A stretch of 64,000 nucleotides of DNA from Linanthus parryae (lineage: Eukaryota; Streptophyta; Magnoliopsida; Ericales; Polemoniaceae), in the NCBI GenBank assembly GCA_023055425.1, contig JALGPY010000006.1:69534127-69598126 (forward strand), written 5' to 3'. The notes under the pieces are model-generated. The model was given only the letters and a program-made list of their open reading frames with translations. It was not told where the DNA came from and made no database searches. Both the position numbers and the translations under genes were made by a program. Below are positions 1 through 11,775 of this stretch, in pieces. How positions within the stretch are numbered: the first letter of the stretch is position 1; each line of letters begins with the position of its first letter.

Positions 1-8
1 GTAAGTGG

Positions 9-832
9 GTGCGTCTCACACCTGAGTCGATTAGTCAGGCCTTGAAATTCCAAGAATTGGACCCCAAAACGGGATGTGCTTACCATGGCATGATTAGGAG
101 AGCTGACGTGGTGCCTATGGTAAATTCATTTTGTTTTCCGGGAGAGGGGCAGATCCATGGGATAAGTCAAAGGCTGAGTTTCCTTGTTGGATGGTGTCTA
201 AGAGAGCCCTACTCCCATGTGCTAGGTGGGTTTACGAGTTGCTTGAGAATTGGGTCTTGGGCATTACGCCTAACCCCAAATTCTCATTCCGCCTGTGTTG
301 TGTGGCCATGTGCGTATGGTTAGGGAAGAGGATTGATATTCCTCGTATGATTTGGCTTAACATCATGGCACGCAAACCTGAGGGAAACAGAATGGCCCCA
401 GGTCACACATGTTTGTTGACCAAATTGGCCATACAGGCAGGGGTAGTGGTTAGTGATTTGGATATCCTGCAATCGGCTGACCGCGAGTGGTCGAAATATC
501 TGAAACCCCCGAAGGTGTCTAGGTATAAGAAGGGCAAGGAGAAGGAGGGCGAGTCATCTAATGCCAACGATCTCTTGCAGAGCATGCATCAGCTTATGAT
601 AGAGTCTAAGGCGGTGAATGAGCGACAGTTCGCTCATGACCGTAGCAGCCGGAAGAAATTGGGGGATTCAGTTAAGACTATTGGGAAGTGGGTAGCTCAG
701 TTGGCTCGGTCAAGCAATGTGACCTTAGACCCTGACCCCAAGAGTGAGGAGTTGTGGTATGAGTATAGTGACTATGATGTGCCTGGTCCAGCAGAGGAGG
801 ATTCTGAGGACCAGGGGTCCGAGTCAGAGTAG
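9..832 (+). pseudogene. E0 ORF3 remnant (putative plant transposon protein family, PF20167-like)
   Basis: This is the C-terminal part of the third ORF found between pol and the 3' LTR. It starts in one frame with RLTPESISQAL, close to RITPESIRESL in Athila-1 ORF3. It shifts frame at about 140-160 and runs on in a second frame to TAG at 830-832. The tail holds the WVYELLENWVLG...RLCCVAMCVWLGKRIDIPRMI stretch typical of the family core. A basic linker (RYKKGKEKEGE), a helical segment and a strongly acidic C-terminus (EEDSEDQGSESE) follow. No membrane segment or signal peptide is visible, so an envelope role is not supported. The N-terminus lies outside the window. Function is unknown; the family assignment is from pattern recognition. 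Confidence 0.7.
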
Positions 833-3010
833 ATTCACCGCCCCTCACATTAGAAATGCTGAGTCCTCTTATTGAACTCTAAATTCGTTGAGGACAACGA
901 AGCATTCTAGTGTGGGGGGAGTTTTAGTCTTAGCTAGCCAGTCCGTGTCTGCATTACCCTCTTTGCATATAGATTGTTAGAGCGTATTGTGTCGTACTTG
1001 TGTGGTCCGTGTCGTGTTTAAATATTGTGATGTTATTAGTTGTATATATGGGTTTGATGTTTCATCTTGCACGTTTTCTTACTTGATTCCACCTACCCTA
1101 TCGAGTCAATCGTATGTGGAGTCTTCATTCGAGTCGGCCTTGCATATAGAGTAGGAATTAAATATGAGAAAATGGAAAATAAAAATAAAAAAAAAAAAAA
1201 AAAAAAACTGACAATTTTGAGAAAGGGCAAAGGAAAAGAATTCGAACGTGGAGAGAGCTCAATGATGGTGCGTGAGTGATTATGTAGAATTGCGCGTAGG
1301 TGTGTGGAAACCGAGAAAGCTAACCCGAAATTGAGAATCCCTTAGAATGCATAGAGAGAGTTCGTAACTCGGGTGACGAAGCCATTTTAAACTTAACTGA
1401 ATATTTTGAATCTGAAAGTGTGTGCTGTTTTTGAGACATTCAAGTAGTTAGCCGATAGTGCATGACCACCGTCTTAGGTAGTCGACAACCCCTCCTCGTA
1501 GTGGAAACGGAACAGTCGTGCGAGTGAGTTTTATGGGGGCCTCACGTCCCGTCTCACAGCCTAGGTCCACTTAGTTAGCCCCATTGATCGGTTTACCCCT
1601 TTATTCGTCCCCTTTACGCCTAGGAGCCATTCATTGTGACTTCAATCACTTGTTAGTTTGGCCTTTCCTATGAGTTTTGACAGAGGGAGTGAGTGAGGGA
1701 GGTTCGATGAGGGAGTGTACTTCATTACAGATCTTGTGGATATCATATTCTATCGTTCTACGAGGGGATGTGAGGGTGAGTGTGAGATGGCTAGCGCACT
1801 TCGGTGTGGCGGTGAGTCGTGTCCATACATCACGATCACGAGGAGGCGAAGCCATGTGCGTGACATTCTTTTCGCACTACTGGGATGGGTTGATTGATTT
1901 ACTTTGGAGGGCGTGCCATGAATTTACTTTCATCTTTCGGTGTTGCAGAGGATAGGATGGGTAGTGGCACGCGTTTACATTACATTTTCGGCTACTTTGA
2001 GAGATTGGGCTTCATTGAGTGTGGGGGTGGTGGATACTTCACGGAGTTCAGCGTCTACATCAGTTTCCATCTCAACCAGATTTTACGAGATTCTAGACTA
2101 CTCGGATTTACGTTTTTCGTGATATTTTGTATTTATTGTATTTTGATAGTTAAAAAAAAGAAAAAAAAAATGAATGAAAAATGAAAAAAAAAGAGAAATA
2201 AAAAAAAGTCGTGCTTGTTCTATATTTAGTTTTGTTCATTTATTTGAGTAAGTTCGTCGAATAAAAATCCGGGTAGTTGCTTAGATCACTTGTGCTTCTT
2301 CACGATTGTGGCCGCGAGAACGGCGTTACACCGGTGATGAGGGAATCGAGGGCCAGATTTGTGAGATTTGGGCTTGGTATTCATTCATCGTGGTGAGGGA
2401 GTGTGAGAATGGGAGTATTGGTGAGAATTTTCACGACAAGTAGGACCGCTCTTCTAAAAAGCCTATCCTACCGTCCCTAAGCTTTCAACCGAATAAACCC
2501 GTTGAGATTTAAAGCTCGGATGGTGTACTAGGATAGGCTAGGATGTCTCTACCGTTTTCACACGCACGAAAGGTTAGTCACTTTTAGAGAGAGACGTTAA
2601 ACTCTCTATGCACTCTAAGGGGATTTCAAGTTGAGAAACGTAAGTCTCACTCGGTTTGGGCATATTTACGTTGCGTGTTTTGCGATTTGAGAGTTCTGAG
2701 AGCTTGTTGACACCGTTCGAATGATTTTAGATTGCCCGATCTCACCCAAAAAGATAAAAAGTTTATTTTTTATGTATGTTAATGTTCATGTAGGATCGAG
2801 TTGTAATATTGCATTGCATCATCTTGTTGCATCGATGAGTTGTATTTTGTTATTGAGTCGGCTAGTTGAGATTTGTATGCAACGGTGTTTCTAGTAAGTA
2901 TGCAAGTCACGGTTCGTATCACTTGTGGGGATGATGTTTTGTTGGGAGATGTTTGTGGTCAGATTTTGATTTGTTGCTCGGGACGCGCAATAGGTGAGTG
3001 TGGGGGTATT
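833..3010 (+). other. E0 3' untranslated region with purine tracts and A-rich microsatellites
   Basis: No gene is supported here. A polypurine-tract-like motif TAGTGTGGGGGG (908-919) follows the ORF3 stop, as after ORF3 in Athila-1 and Athila-2. Long A runs lie at about 1169-1207 and 2150-2215. The block TTTTGAGAAAGGGCAA after the first A run also occurs in Athila-1 near 36788, showing common descent. Short ORFs here are low-complexity or lie on both strands and are not credible genes. Confidence 0.6.
2974..3010 (+). promoter_or_regulatory. E0 pre-LTR hairpin and polypurine tract
   Basis: TTGCTCG-GGA-CGCGCAA (2974-2990) can form a stem-loop with one mismatch. It is followed by the purine tract GAGTGTGGGGGTATT (2996-3010) directly before the LTR start TGATAAC. 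The purine tract is the expected plus-strand DNA primer. The hairpin matches in sequence and position the perfect CTGCTCG-GGA-CGAGCAG hairpin of Athila-1 and Athila-2. Confidence 0.75.
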
Positions 3011-4615
3011 TGATAACCCCGCATTAGGAGTTATATTCTTATAGGATTCACCATCGTTTTGCATGTGCGTCGATGCATTTATGTAAGAAATTAAACAAAT
3101 CTTAGACGTTTTGAGCATACTTGAGTTTTTGGCCTTTATTTCGTAATCCGGGCGTTTTCCGTGTAATTTAGACTTTATTTGTCGCATTTGATCTTCAGCG
3201 GATTTGCTCGCGTTGTGGATTTCAGGAACCGGGAGTTTGGAGCGAATATGTTGGAGCGGAAACGAACTTCGGAACATGGGAATGGCTCAAGGAGATGCTC
3301 GAGAATGAAGACGAAAGAGAAAGAATCATGACAAGAGCTGAAATGTGCTGGCCCCAGGGGTGTTCGTGCGAACACAGTTCTTGTTCGCACGAACAAAAAC
3401 ACTTAGAAAAAATTTCGGCTGGACAAAAAGGGTGAAAAGAAGACTGCTAAATTGTACGACCAGGATTTCTGTTCGTGTGAACAGAGAGCAAAGCTTTGTT
3501 TGTTCAAACAAACGAATGTTCGTGCGAACAGAGGGTCAGAACGCAACTTTTGGGGCTGTTTCACATATTTTTGAAAGATGGAGCATTGAAGACTTATTCC
3601 AACCTAGGAGTTCGTGCAAGAGAGGATAGTTACGCATCTTTGGAGCATTGGAGAGCACGAGAAGGTGGGAGATGAAGCTTGGAGTGCGAAGATCATCAAT
3701 CTTTGAAGATTTTAGCGTTTGATATCATCTTCTTCATCTTTCTTCTACGATAATGGATATTTTGATGTTGTTAAACTACTTCATGTCTAGCTAAACTCTC
3801 TAAGCTAGGAAATTGATGGAGAACTAGGGTTTGTTTAATATTTTCCGGATTTGAGGACTTGACTCACTCTTTGTGCTTAATTCTAATGATGTTTTGGTTA
3901 TCTCTCTTGTTCTTGAGCTTTATTCTTTAGCATAATTGGATTGATCAACCGTAGTAGGCTAGTTGTCGGAATTGTTGCATGATAGTGAACTATTCTAGAC
4001 GTGTTGAAGAACATAGAGAGTGATCTTGTAGTTCTTTGAGACTGAGAAGAAATTAGAACTTGATTATCCATTGGAGGGTCGTTTCGGTTGGTGTCGTTAG
4101 GACTTAGTGAAAACGGTGGGACGACGGGACCCGGTGAGCGAGCCTATTGAGCCAACTAGAATGTAACGTTAGAAAACGGTGGATCGAAAGGACCCGAAGT
4201 CAACCGATTAAGCAAATTCGTGTGAGATCGAGAGAAGATCATGATGAGTGTTACCCGGTGTAGCCAGAACATCCGTAGAGTGTCTCAAGCATAATCCGGA
4301 AATTGTTAACAACCTTAGGGATCATTAATTGCCTAGTTCTTCTCCATAAACTTATTCCATCACAATCATTCATTTAAATTGAAAAATCATACAAAAACAG
4401 TTAGCTTCGTTTTTATTTGATTTAAGTCGCTTGTTTGTGGGAGACGAACTTCCAAAATAAAACACTTTTTACCGGTTACATAGGTATCGTTTAATTAATC
4501 TTTAATTAGCTGATAATCATATAATTCCCTTGGGTTCGATACTCGGATTCATAAAATACTCCCATTACTACTTGACCGTATACTTGAATCTAAACGCTTT
4601 AGTAATTCGCCGTCA
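3011..4615 (+). repeat. E0 3' LTR
   Basis: The LTR starts with TG directly after the purine tract and ends GTCA at about 4615, by alignment with the Athila-1 LTR end. Length is about 1.6 kb, close to the 1.67-1.76 kb of the Athila LTRs below. The end could instead be the CA at 4618. It carries its own palindrome set at 3361-3530. No clear TATA box was recognised. Confidence 0.7.
3361..3530 (+). repeat. E0 paired palindromes, consensus TGTTCG-TG-CGAACA
   Basis: 14-bp near-palindromes start at 3361 (TGTTCGTGCGAACA), 3382 (TGTTCGCACGAACA), 3470 (TGTTCGTGTGAACA), 3497 (TGTTTGTTCAAACA) and 3517 (TGTTCGTGCGAACA). The first two start 21 bp apart and the last two 20 bp apart. Arms are 6 bp with a 2-bp centre. 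The sequence differs from the Athila-1/2 palindrome but the build and spacing are the same. Confidence 0.85.
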
Positions 4616-5133
4616 ACATAAAAGTTCTATCCTATAATACCAAGTATTGTTTCAATGGCCGTAGCCATAAGTAATTGGAGGATCGATTGGCGCCTTCGTC
4701 CGGAGCCATAAATAATACAACTCTTTACATAGCCCTAAATCTATTAGAAGTATTTTTTTTAAGGCATAAACGGCGAAATTTGGCGCGGCCACGATGTATT
4801 TTGACGTTAATACTATGCGGCAAGAAAAACCATCGCCGTAAATGATCTCTCATCGTATTAAAAACTCAAAAACTGCGAGACTATTGTCGTTTATTACAGA
4901 ACATGTACAAAAAATGTAAAAATAATCACAGTATTTGAAGAGCTATGTGCAACAATAAAATTGTCGTTAAAAGAAATTAGTTTTCCTGTTCTTGGTTGAC
5001 ATCAAATACAGCATATTTATCTCGCTCTTTATGGTCCTATGTATGACGGCAACAATAAATCCATATAAATATGTAAAGGGAAGGTTCAGAAAAGGGTTGC
5101 ACGAATTGAAATGGCCATGGTTCCAGTTTGTGA

Positions 5134-6543
5134 TGTTGGAATAGGTGCCCTAGAGGCAATCTAGTTTAGTATGAAGAATAAATCGACTAGAACATTTATT
5201 GTATTATTTATTGGATATTTAATATAATGAAGTCCTTAAATTTGCAATTGTGTTGTTTATCTTAAATATCCCTAGTCCATTATAATGATTAATGGGACAA
5301 TCATCTATAGACTAGTATGGGGTTGGATTGATATAGAGATATCATGATCCAACATGCATGCATTAGGAGTAATGGCATACTGGATTGACCCATCTCCGAG
5401 AATGCTACATACATGTTATGTAAAGTCACAATTGCTTCTCGAGGTGTCAACGGTATTGTCATCCTTAGACTTGAAGTCACTAGTTGTTCTAGCTGTGGAA
5501 TATTGTGTTTTGGTAGCGTCAAACGCTAATCCGTGACTGGGTAGTCATAAAGGCGCGTATTGGACACAATAGGAAGCAATCTTAGATATCGCAGTGATGT
5601 AGATAGAATTTGTCCCTCCGACATAACGGGAGCAAATATCCTAGGCCACTCGAGGGATAGTGCTTATAGAATGTCTGTCCAGACTTAAATAAATCAATAT
5701 GGGATATTGATGTTATTTGCACGAATAAGGCTATTCCCAGGATCGAGGAACTATGGATTGGATTTACGAGTGTGACTTGTATGTCTCGTGTCCAATCCGG
5801 ATATTGAGACAATGGGATGAGACAATACTTGCACAAGGTTTGTCACGATGACTATTCTATTTGTTGGCTAGAATGGATGTCTTGCTAGAGGTCGCTACAT
5901 ATTAGTAAATAGTTACTACCAACTAAATAGAACCTATGGGGTCACACGCCATATATGGTGAACTAGAATTGGGAAATAATTAATTAATATGATTAATTAA
6001 TTAGAAGGATCAAATCGCAACAACTTGCTAACTTAGTAAGACTAATATGCAAGTTGGACTAATCTGAACTTGAGTAGGATTAGGATAGGGCCTTTATGTA
6101 GTAACAAGGATTTGTTTGACTATATAAAGGATGCTCCTAGCTTCCTTCCCTACAACTTATTCTCATAACATACTTTGAGTTGGAGAGACGGAAGGAGAGA
6201 TCAAGAGAAACAAGAGGGCCGAACCCACTTGTCCGTCCACCCCTACCCGTCGGCCAAGAGAGGAGGCCGAAACCTCCTCTTGTCTCCGTTGCGTGATTTC
6301 TTCGTCCTCTTCCACTCCTCCTAGCTAGAACAAGGCGTTTGGAAGATCTAGATCTCACCTATAGGCGTGGATCAACCGTAGAGACGTGATAATTTTCTCG
6401 TTAGAAGTCATCAAGGAGACCTCGAAGGTACTTAACACTGTTCTCTTACCATCATCATGATTTTTTCTTCCTGTGATCCTTGGAGGGTCTTGATTGGATG
6501 AATTTTTATCTTTCCCCTGCGCTTCCATAATCAAAAACCTACA
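5134..6543 (+). repeat. Copia solo LTR (same lineage as copia A/B)
   Basis: A 1410-bp block starts TGTTGGAATAGGTGCCCTAGAGGCAA and ends ACCTACA. Start, end and many internal stretches match the copia A LTR at 23283-24701, including TGGGGTTGGATTGATAT and CACTCGAGGG. No primer site or internal sequence follows, so it is a solo LTR left by LTR-LTR recombination. The flanks are TGTGA (5129-5133) and TATGA (6544-6548), a 5-bp duplication with one mismatch. Small ORFs inside it are not genes. Confidence 0.8.
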
Positions 6544-6880
6544 TATGATGTCATGCCCTTAGCAACGCTCCTTCCTATGGAAGACACTCCTGTCTTCACT
6601 GATGTTATTTTGGCCCTGCGTGCTCCTGATGTTTAGACCATGTTTTCAGTTTTTTAATTTTGGTTAGTTGTTTGGCCTGTTTTTTTAATTTTGTTAATGT
6701 AAAATTCCCTATGAGGCACTACTCAAAAGGGTTTATATATATGAAACAGGCTCTTTTTAATTTCAAAATCCCTTTTGTTTATTGCAGTTCCTTTAACATC
6801 CGTTTCTTTTATATTTTAATTGTTCTTTATGTTTTAACGGGCTCGGAAGTAGGCAATTATCACAACAATCATACAAAACT

Positions 6881-7010
6881 GAACATAGATTACCAATTTC
6901 GAGTAGAATTGAAGCATAGATTACCAATTTCAACTAGAATTGAAACATAGATTACCAATTTCAAGCAATTTCAACTAGAATTGAACTACATAATACCAAT
7001 TTCATTCAAT
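6881..7010 (+). repeat. Tandem repeat, unit about 31 bp
   Basis: The unit GAAACATAGATTACCAATTT plus CAACTAGAATT recurs at about 6881, 6911 and 6942, then decays into partial copies up to about 7010. It is non-coding. Confidence 0.7.
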
Positions 7011-7087
7011 TTCAACATAAATGATATTACTAAACAATAGATTACCAATAAAATTGAACAGTAATAAATAGTTTTCTGTTCATTAAT

Positions 7088-7175
7088 GAAGCTCCCAAAA
7101 GAGGGTTACACGAAGCCCTAATTATGGAACAACTGTTGTTCCAGAATTAGGTTGTAACCCTCTTTTATGAGCTTC
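7088..7175. repeat. 88-bp foldback (near-perfect hairpin)
   Basis: The arm 7088-7110 (GAAGCTCCCAAAAGAGGGTT...) pairs with 7153-7175. The inner part CCTAATTATGGAACAAC also pairs with GTTGTTCCAGAATTAGG, so almost the whole block is self-complementary. It could be a tiny foldback transposon or a hairpin RNA precursor; the sequence alone does not decide. Confidence 0.7.
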
Positions 7176-7327
7176 AATAATCAACATAAACCAACCATCT
7201 CCATAAACGATTGAGATGGTTGATTTCAGAATGAAAATATATCAAAATGAAACATGTTTCAAAATGAACATATAGATAAGGGTTTACCATTGAGCTTACA
7301 TGATTTCGACAGAAGCTCAGCTTTCTC

Positions 7328-7530
7328 GTGGCTTCTGGGTGGACTGCTCCACCATTGTCTCTCCATTGTCTCTTCTCTTCTCTATCTGTTCTCCATTCTC
7401 TCTTTGTTCTCTTCTCTTCTCTTCTCTTGTGGCTTCTAGGTGGACCGCTCCACCATTGTCTCTCCTTAGACTTCTGTTCTCTTCTCTTCTTTTCTCACTC
7501 TATTATCTCTTCTCAAACGATGTGAAAATG
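7328..7530 (+). repeat. Tandem duplication, unit 101 bp, in a pyrimidine-rich tract
   Basis: GTGGCTTCTGGGTGGACTGC begins at 7328 and returns at 7429 as GTGGCTTCTAGGTGGACCGC. Both copies are followed by a TCTCTTCT-rich stretch. ORFs through this region are low-complexity and not supported as genes. Confidence 0.7.
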
Positions 7531-8005
7531 AAAGAATCAAAAAAATTTCATACACCAGAGACCTGGCTAGGAATTCTTTCTCTTCTGGCGTGGGCTATCC
7601 AAATTTTCGCTCCAAAATTTGGCGGAAAAATCAAAGAAATTGGACACCTGTTAAGTTGAACATATACGATAAGATATCTCGTCGTATAAGACCTTAACTA
7701 ACAACGTTAACCACCTCTCCCCGTTTATGTCAAAGATTATTTACCGGGAAAATGAAATGATGTCGTTACTAATTATTTCTTTCCTTCTATAATATTAACG
7801 GAGAATTATTTCTCGTCGTTTTAGTTACAATTCTCAATGTTTATGCTAAATTATATACGGGTCCATTAATTTGTCGCGGTATAAGACAATTTTTAGCGTG
7901 AATAGAAAAAAAATCACCGTTTGTGATACAATAAATGACAAAATTTACTCTTGCAGCGCGAATTTCAGTATATGTTTGCCATTTTTGTGTTCATTTCTAG
8001 TAGTG

Positions 8006-10088
8006 TCTTTACCATAATAAAATCAGATTTCACAAGTTATTTCAAGAGTTATCACAAATGTTTAATGACTATCCAAACAACTTTGGAGTATAAATCATGT
8101 TTTTCATCCTTTTTCAATCAACAAAATATTATCACACAAATACTCACATTTTGATAAGTAAGAGTCGCACATATGTACTTACCACTGAGATGAATCACAA
8201 CCAAAAGCAAGATTGTAAGTCTAGCACTCCAACGAAAATCACTCCCTCCTACGAGGTTGATGTCTATAATCACACGTATAACGTACTCGTTACAACCAAT
8301 TTACACATCCATAATCCAATGAAACCCTACATGCCACATAGTCCTATATGTAACAAATCACATATAATTATGTTAACTCATGAAAATAAATACAGCATAA
8401 TACTTAGAAATTCAAAAACTCAAACTTTCTAAAAAATTTGAAGCTACAATTCTGTAGCTCTGACTTTAGAGCCTCATTTACCATATCAAAACACTTCACA
8501 AAATTACGAAACTAATTTAGAATATAGATAAATGTGTCTAGTTTCTAAAACATCAAGAACATTATCAATAGCTATTATAGAAATAAATAGAGAAAATAAA
8601 TAAATAGTGTTGTGCAGAGAAAAGTCTGAAAGCAAATCTCAACTTTGAAGGACCATTACTACGTTTTGGAGAGTAAAAATAATGCTCATCTTTTCCAGAC
8701 TTAATCCTCAATGTGTCTAGCTACAACAAAATAAAGATGAGGTGCCAAAATTTTATTAAAATGATTTTTTTAATAAAAATGCCAAGACTAAATCCAGAAA
8801 CAGAGTTTTAGAAAATATACAAGTTCAAAGGACCATATCTCCTTAAGTAGGAATGCTATGAAGATGATATTTTTATCAAAATGATCCCCTCTAAGTCTAG
8901 TTTCATAAAATATAATATTTGAAAATTCTATGGAGACAAAATATGAAGATAGACCACGTTTTTGATAAACTGGTCAGATTGTAAAGACATGTAATTTCCA
9001 CATAGAACACTCAAAGAATGATCAAATAAATTCTATTACATATGGCACTTGAGATACTTAATTTCTCACTTAGATAAAACTATTTTAAACATGCAATAGA
9101 GATTAGACCTTTGAAATTGAAAAATCAAGTGAGGCATTTGAGAACTTCATACTAAATAATTGTTATACAGGACAAAAAAACACACATGCAAGAAAAGATC
9201 AAGTAATTCTTTATCACGATGATTAAACTAACATCAAAATGCACAAATAAAAAGAGAGAAAAGATTCTTAAAAGACCATAAAGACCTTAAAATCATGAAG
9301 AATGTGAAGTAAACGGCTCCCCCATGCATAACATGACATTGGACTTGAGTTTTTCATGAAATTGAAGGTAAAAACTGAAGTTTTTGAGGTGTTTTTTATG
9401 AGGTCAACACTCAAATCTGGGAATGGATATTTTGGAGAGAGAATGGAGCTATTGCGTGTTCTTCAATGGATGAGAAGATGGAAATAAATGAGAGTGAAAG
9501 AGATATAGTGAGGGAGTTGATGGAGATGTTGATGAACATGATGGTTTATGTATTATAGGGTGTCATACTCACATAGAAAGTGACATTGTTTTAGTTTAGT
9601 TATAAAGAGAATACAACTTAATGGTGTAGACTTCGATAGTTAGAGATGAAAAATAGGGTTTGATAGACCATAGAAGGAACCATTTATGATTACTTCGTGA
9701 TCCCTCTGTCTACATCGATCATGCTGGTGGCTGTGGACATGGCTCAGCTAAACTTAACGGTTAATTGGACTTGAAAGAAAGTTGACTACTTTATTGATGT
9801 TGTTTTTGGCTCTGGATATACCATAATCAAATGAAATGAGTTGAAAACCATTAATTACGCGTGACTTAATATCGTTGTCAGTTCAAAAAAACTTGTTTAC
9901 TATTGATAGTTTACTTGTCTAAGAATATCTTGAATACGCGTGGTTTATAAATGTTATAAAGTTCAGAGTTTCTTGCTACACAATTAATTATAATTTTTTT
10001 CAAATTTTTCCCAACTCTATTATTTATAATTCTTTCAAATCACTTGATTTGTTAAAACTTATGCTCGTGTGCCACTCATTGCTCTACA
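8006..10088. other. AT-rich intergenic stretch, nothing recognised
   Basis: No domain, terminal repeat, primer site or credible gene was recognised. The longest ORF (8097-8432) has a random-looking composition. Confidence 0.5.
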
Positions 10089-11348
10089 TGTTGAAGGGGT
10101 GTACAGTAGGTAGAAATGTAGGATCAATACTCTCGAACGGGGGGGGGGGGGGGTGGAATAGAGTATGCAGTCTTTTACTAAACTTTGCAAGAGTAGTGGC
10201 TTCAAAAGATTTGTAGAGAGATTCAAGGCCTTGAAATGAGTTTCAAGTCCTTGGAATGAAAACAATTTAGTACAAAGAGAATAAGCCTATTTCAAGGCCT
10301 TGAAATGAGTTTCAAACCCTTGAAATGAAACTATTTAAATACTGCAAATGAACTAAGTATGCAACTGTAAAGTAATTGCAAGAGACTCAAGATATATAGA
10401 GTTCAGTCAACTTGGACCTACGTCTCTACCTCAGGGAGCTTCTCCCTGTATGATTTTCAACTAAATTCTTATTAATCAACAGCTAAGCCCTAGACCTCAA
10501 GCACAGAGAGATACCTTACTCTGTTACAGCTTGTGGTTCTTGCTAACTTATTTATTACATGCTCTAGCTATCTAATTAACTAAGAATTCTCTATTGTTCA
10601 CCTTGAAAAATCCTTGAGAATGTAAACAAGAGTAGTATATGAAAAATATACAAATAAAGTTCAGAACAGAAGAACACATGAGATGAAACTGTTGTGAGAG
10701 TGCAATGTTCTTCTGAGAGTTGGATTGAGATTTTGATCAGCTTCTTTGATGCTTGACAATCCTTGAATATGTAAGAGTGTCTCTAGCTTTTTTGCCTGTT
10801 GATTTGTTTATCAAATGCTTCAAACTGAGCTCCTTATATACAACTCACTTGATCTGCAAATCTTCAAGATTTTCAGAAACAACCTTACCTATTTTGTAGG
10901 CAACAACTTTGATTTCTCTAACAGTCTTCTTCCAACGGATAGTTGCTCAGTATCTTCAGGGATACTGATCTGATATTGTCAATAAAAATGTTGAGAAGCT
11001 ATTAGTATCAATAGATTGATTGCAGAATCAAATCAATCTGAGAAATTCCTTTCCTGCAAAACTCAGGTTAGGAAGTAAGTCCTGCAGAACAGGAAATAAA
11101 CATTCCCTGCAAAACTGAGTCAAACAGATAGATTAGATGGTGTTAAACATCTCAAAATACATTGTATTTCATCATCATGTAATAATAAATAAAGCAAAGG
11201 GGTTTAGGAGTTCAAACAGAAACAGAAACTCCCCCTAAGATCATGCTTAAGTCTCGGCCAGTTTCAAGGCTTTGAAAGCTGTTTCAAGGCCTTGAAATAG
11301 ACTAGCTATTTCAAGTCTTTGAAACATTGAAACTGCTCTGAGCTTACA
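10089..11348 (-). repeat. Copia C 3' LTR
   Basis: On the plus strand this 1260-bp LTR starts TGTTGAAGGGG and ends GAGCTTACA. It aligns with 21427-22932, which is longer mainly because of a MITE. A TATA-like TATATAAGG lies on the minus strand near 10843. It contains a 15-G run at 10139-10153, reduced to six G in the other LTR. Palindrome pairs start at 10222/10242, 10291/10311 and 11263/11283, with a further copy at 11310. Confidence 0.8.
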
Positions 11349-11366
11349 ATATCTCCCTTGATGAAG
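11349..11366 (-). promoter_or_regulatory. Copia C polypurine tract
   Basis: The minus strand reads CTTCATCAAGGGAGATAT directly before the LTR start TGTAAGCTC. This is the usual copia plus-strand primer site. The next stretch up to 11775 is the 3' UTR; it holds one palindrome pair (11666 and 11686) and no gene. Confidence 0.7.
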
Positions 11367-11775
11367 ACAAAACCATGGTCTTCCAATCTGTTTGATAGTG
11401 TACTTCTGTAACAAATAATCATTAGAACATAGCATAAGTAATCATATAAAATAAACACATGATGTCCATAAGATCCAAATTATTAAACTGAAATCCAGCA
11501 AAGTGTGCAGATAACCCTAACTGACCAAAACTAGGTCATCTAAAAAAATAACAGGTAAAACAATTAATTTTTTCCCCTTTCTTACTTTCATAAAAAAAAG
11601 AATGAGAATATGTTAGATCATAGTTTTGGAAAAACAGAAATTAAAAGATTTTGGAAGTGAAGAATTTCAAGGCTTTGGAAAAGAGTTCAAGGCCTTGAAA
11701 AGAAAAAGAAATAGTTGGCAAGAATTAGGGAGTAGGATCCTCATCCCATTGCTTCTCTGAATATTCTTCTTGACT

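Larger units (their letters stand above)
1..4615 (+). mobile_element. E0: 3' part of a degenerate Athila-like Ty3/gypsy element
   Basis: The window opens inside this element. In plus order it shows the end of ORF3, a long A-rich 3' UTR, a hairpin plus purine tract at 2974-3010, and a 3' LTR at 3011-4615. The same order is seen in the complete Athila-1 and Athila-2 elements of this window. The LTR begins TGATAACC, like TGATAGCC in Athila-1, and ends in a block (ACTTGACCGTATACTTG...GTCA) resembling the Athila-1 LTR end. Gag, pol and the 5' LTR would lie upstream of the window, so its target-site duplication cannot be checked. It is clearly a different and older family than Athila-1/2. Confidence 0.8.
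4616..8005. mobile_element. Probable CACTA-type DNA transposon remnant (right end visible)
   Basis: The right edge ends CATTTCTAGTAGTG at 7992-8005. Its reverse complement CACTACTAGAAATG is a typical plant CACTA terminus. Inside lie scattered CGACGAGA, CGCCGT and CGGCGAAA motifs, both near 4750-4930 and near 7680-7930, which resemble CACTA subterminal repeats. No transposase ORF is seen, so a non-autonomous or gutted copy is likely. The left terminus was not found and may have been cut off by E0. A copia solo LTR interrupts it. The outer limits are uncertain. Confidence 0.4.

Noticed and set aside
3361..3530. Heat-shock elements (GAA/TTC repeats as in ONSEN LTRs)
   Set aside because: TTC and GAA occur, but not in the nTTCnnGAAn alternation with 2-bp steps. 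The Athila-1/2 palindrome has no GAA/TTC alternation at all.
7300..7659. 119-codon ORF rich in Leu and Ser
   Set aside because: It runs through a TCTCTTCT-rich tandem duplication. Hydrophobic residues come from the pyrimidine tract.
8097..8432. 111-codon ORF in AT-rich DNA
   Set aside because: No domain, odd composition rich in His, Asn and Thr, no supporting signals.
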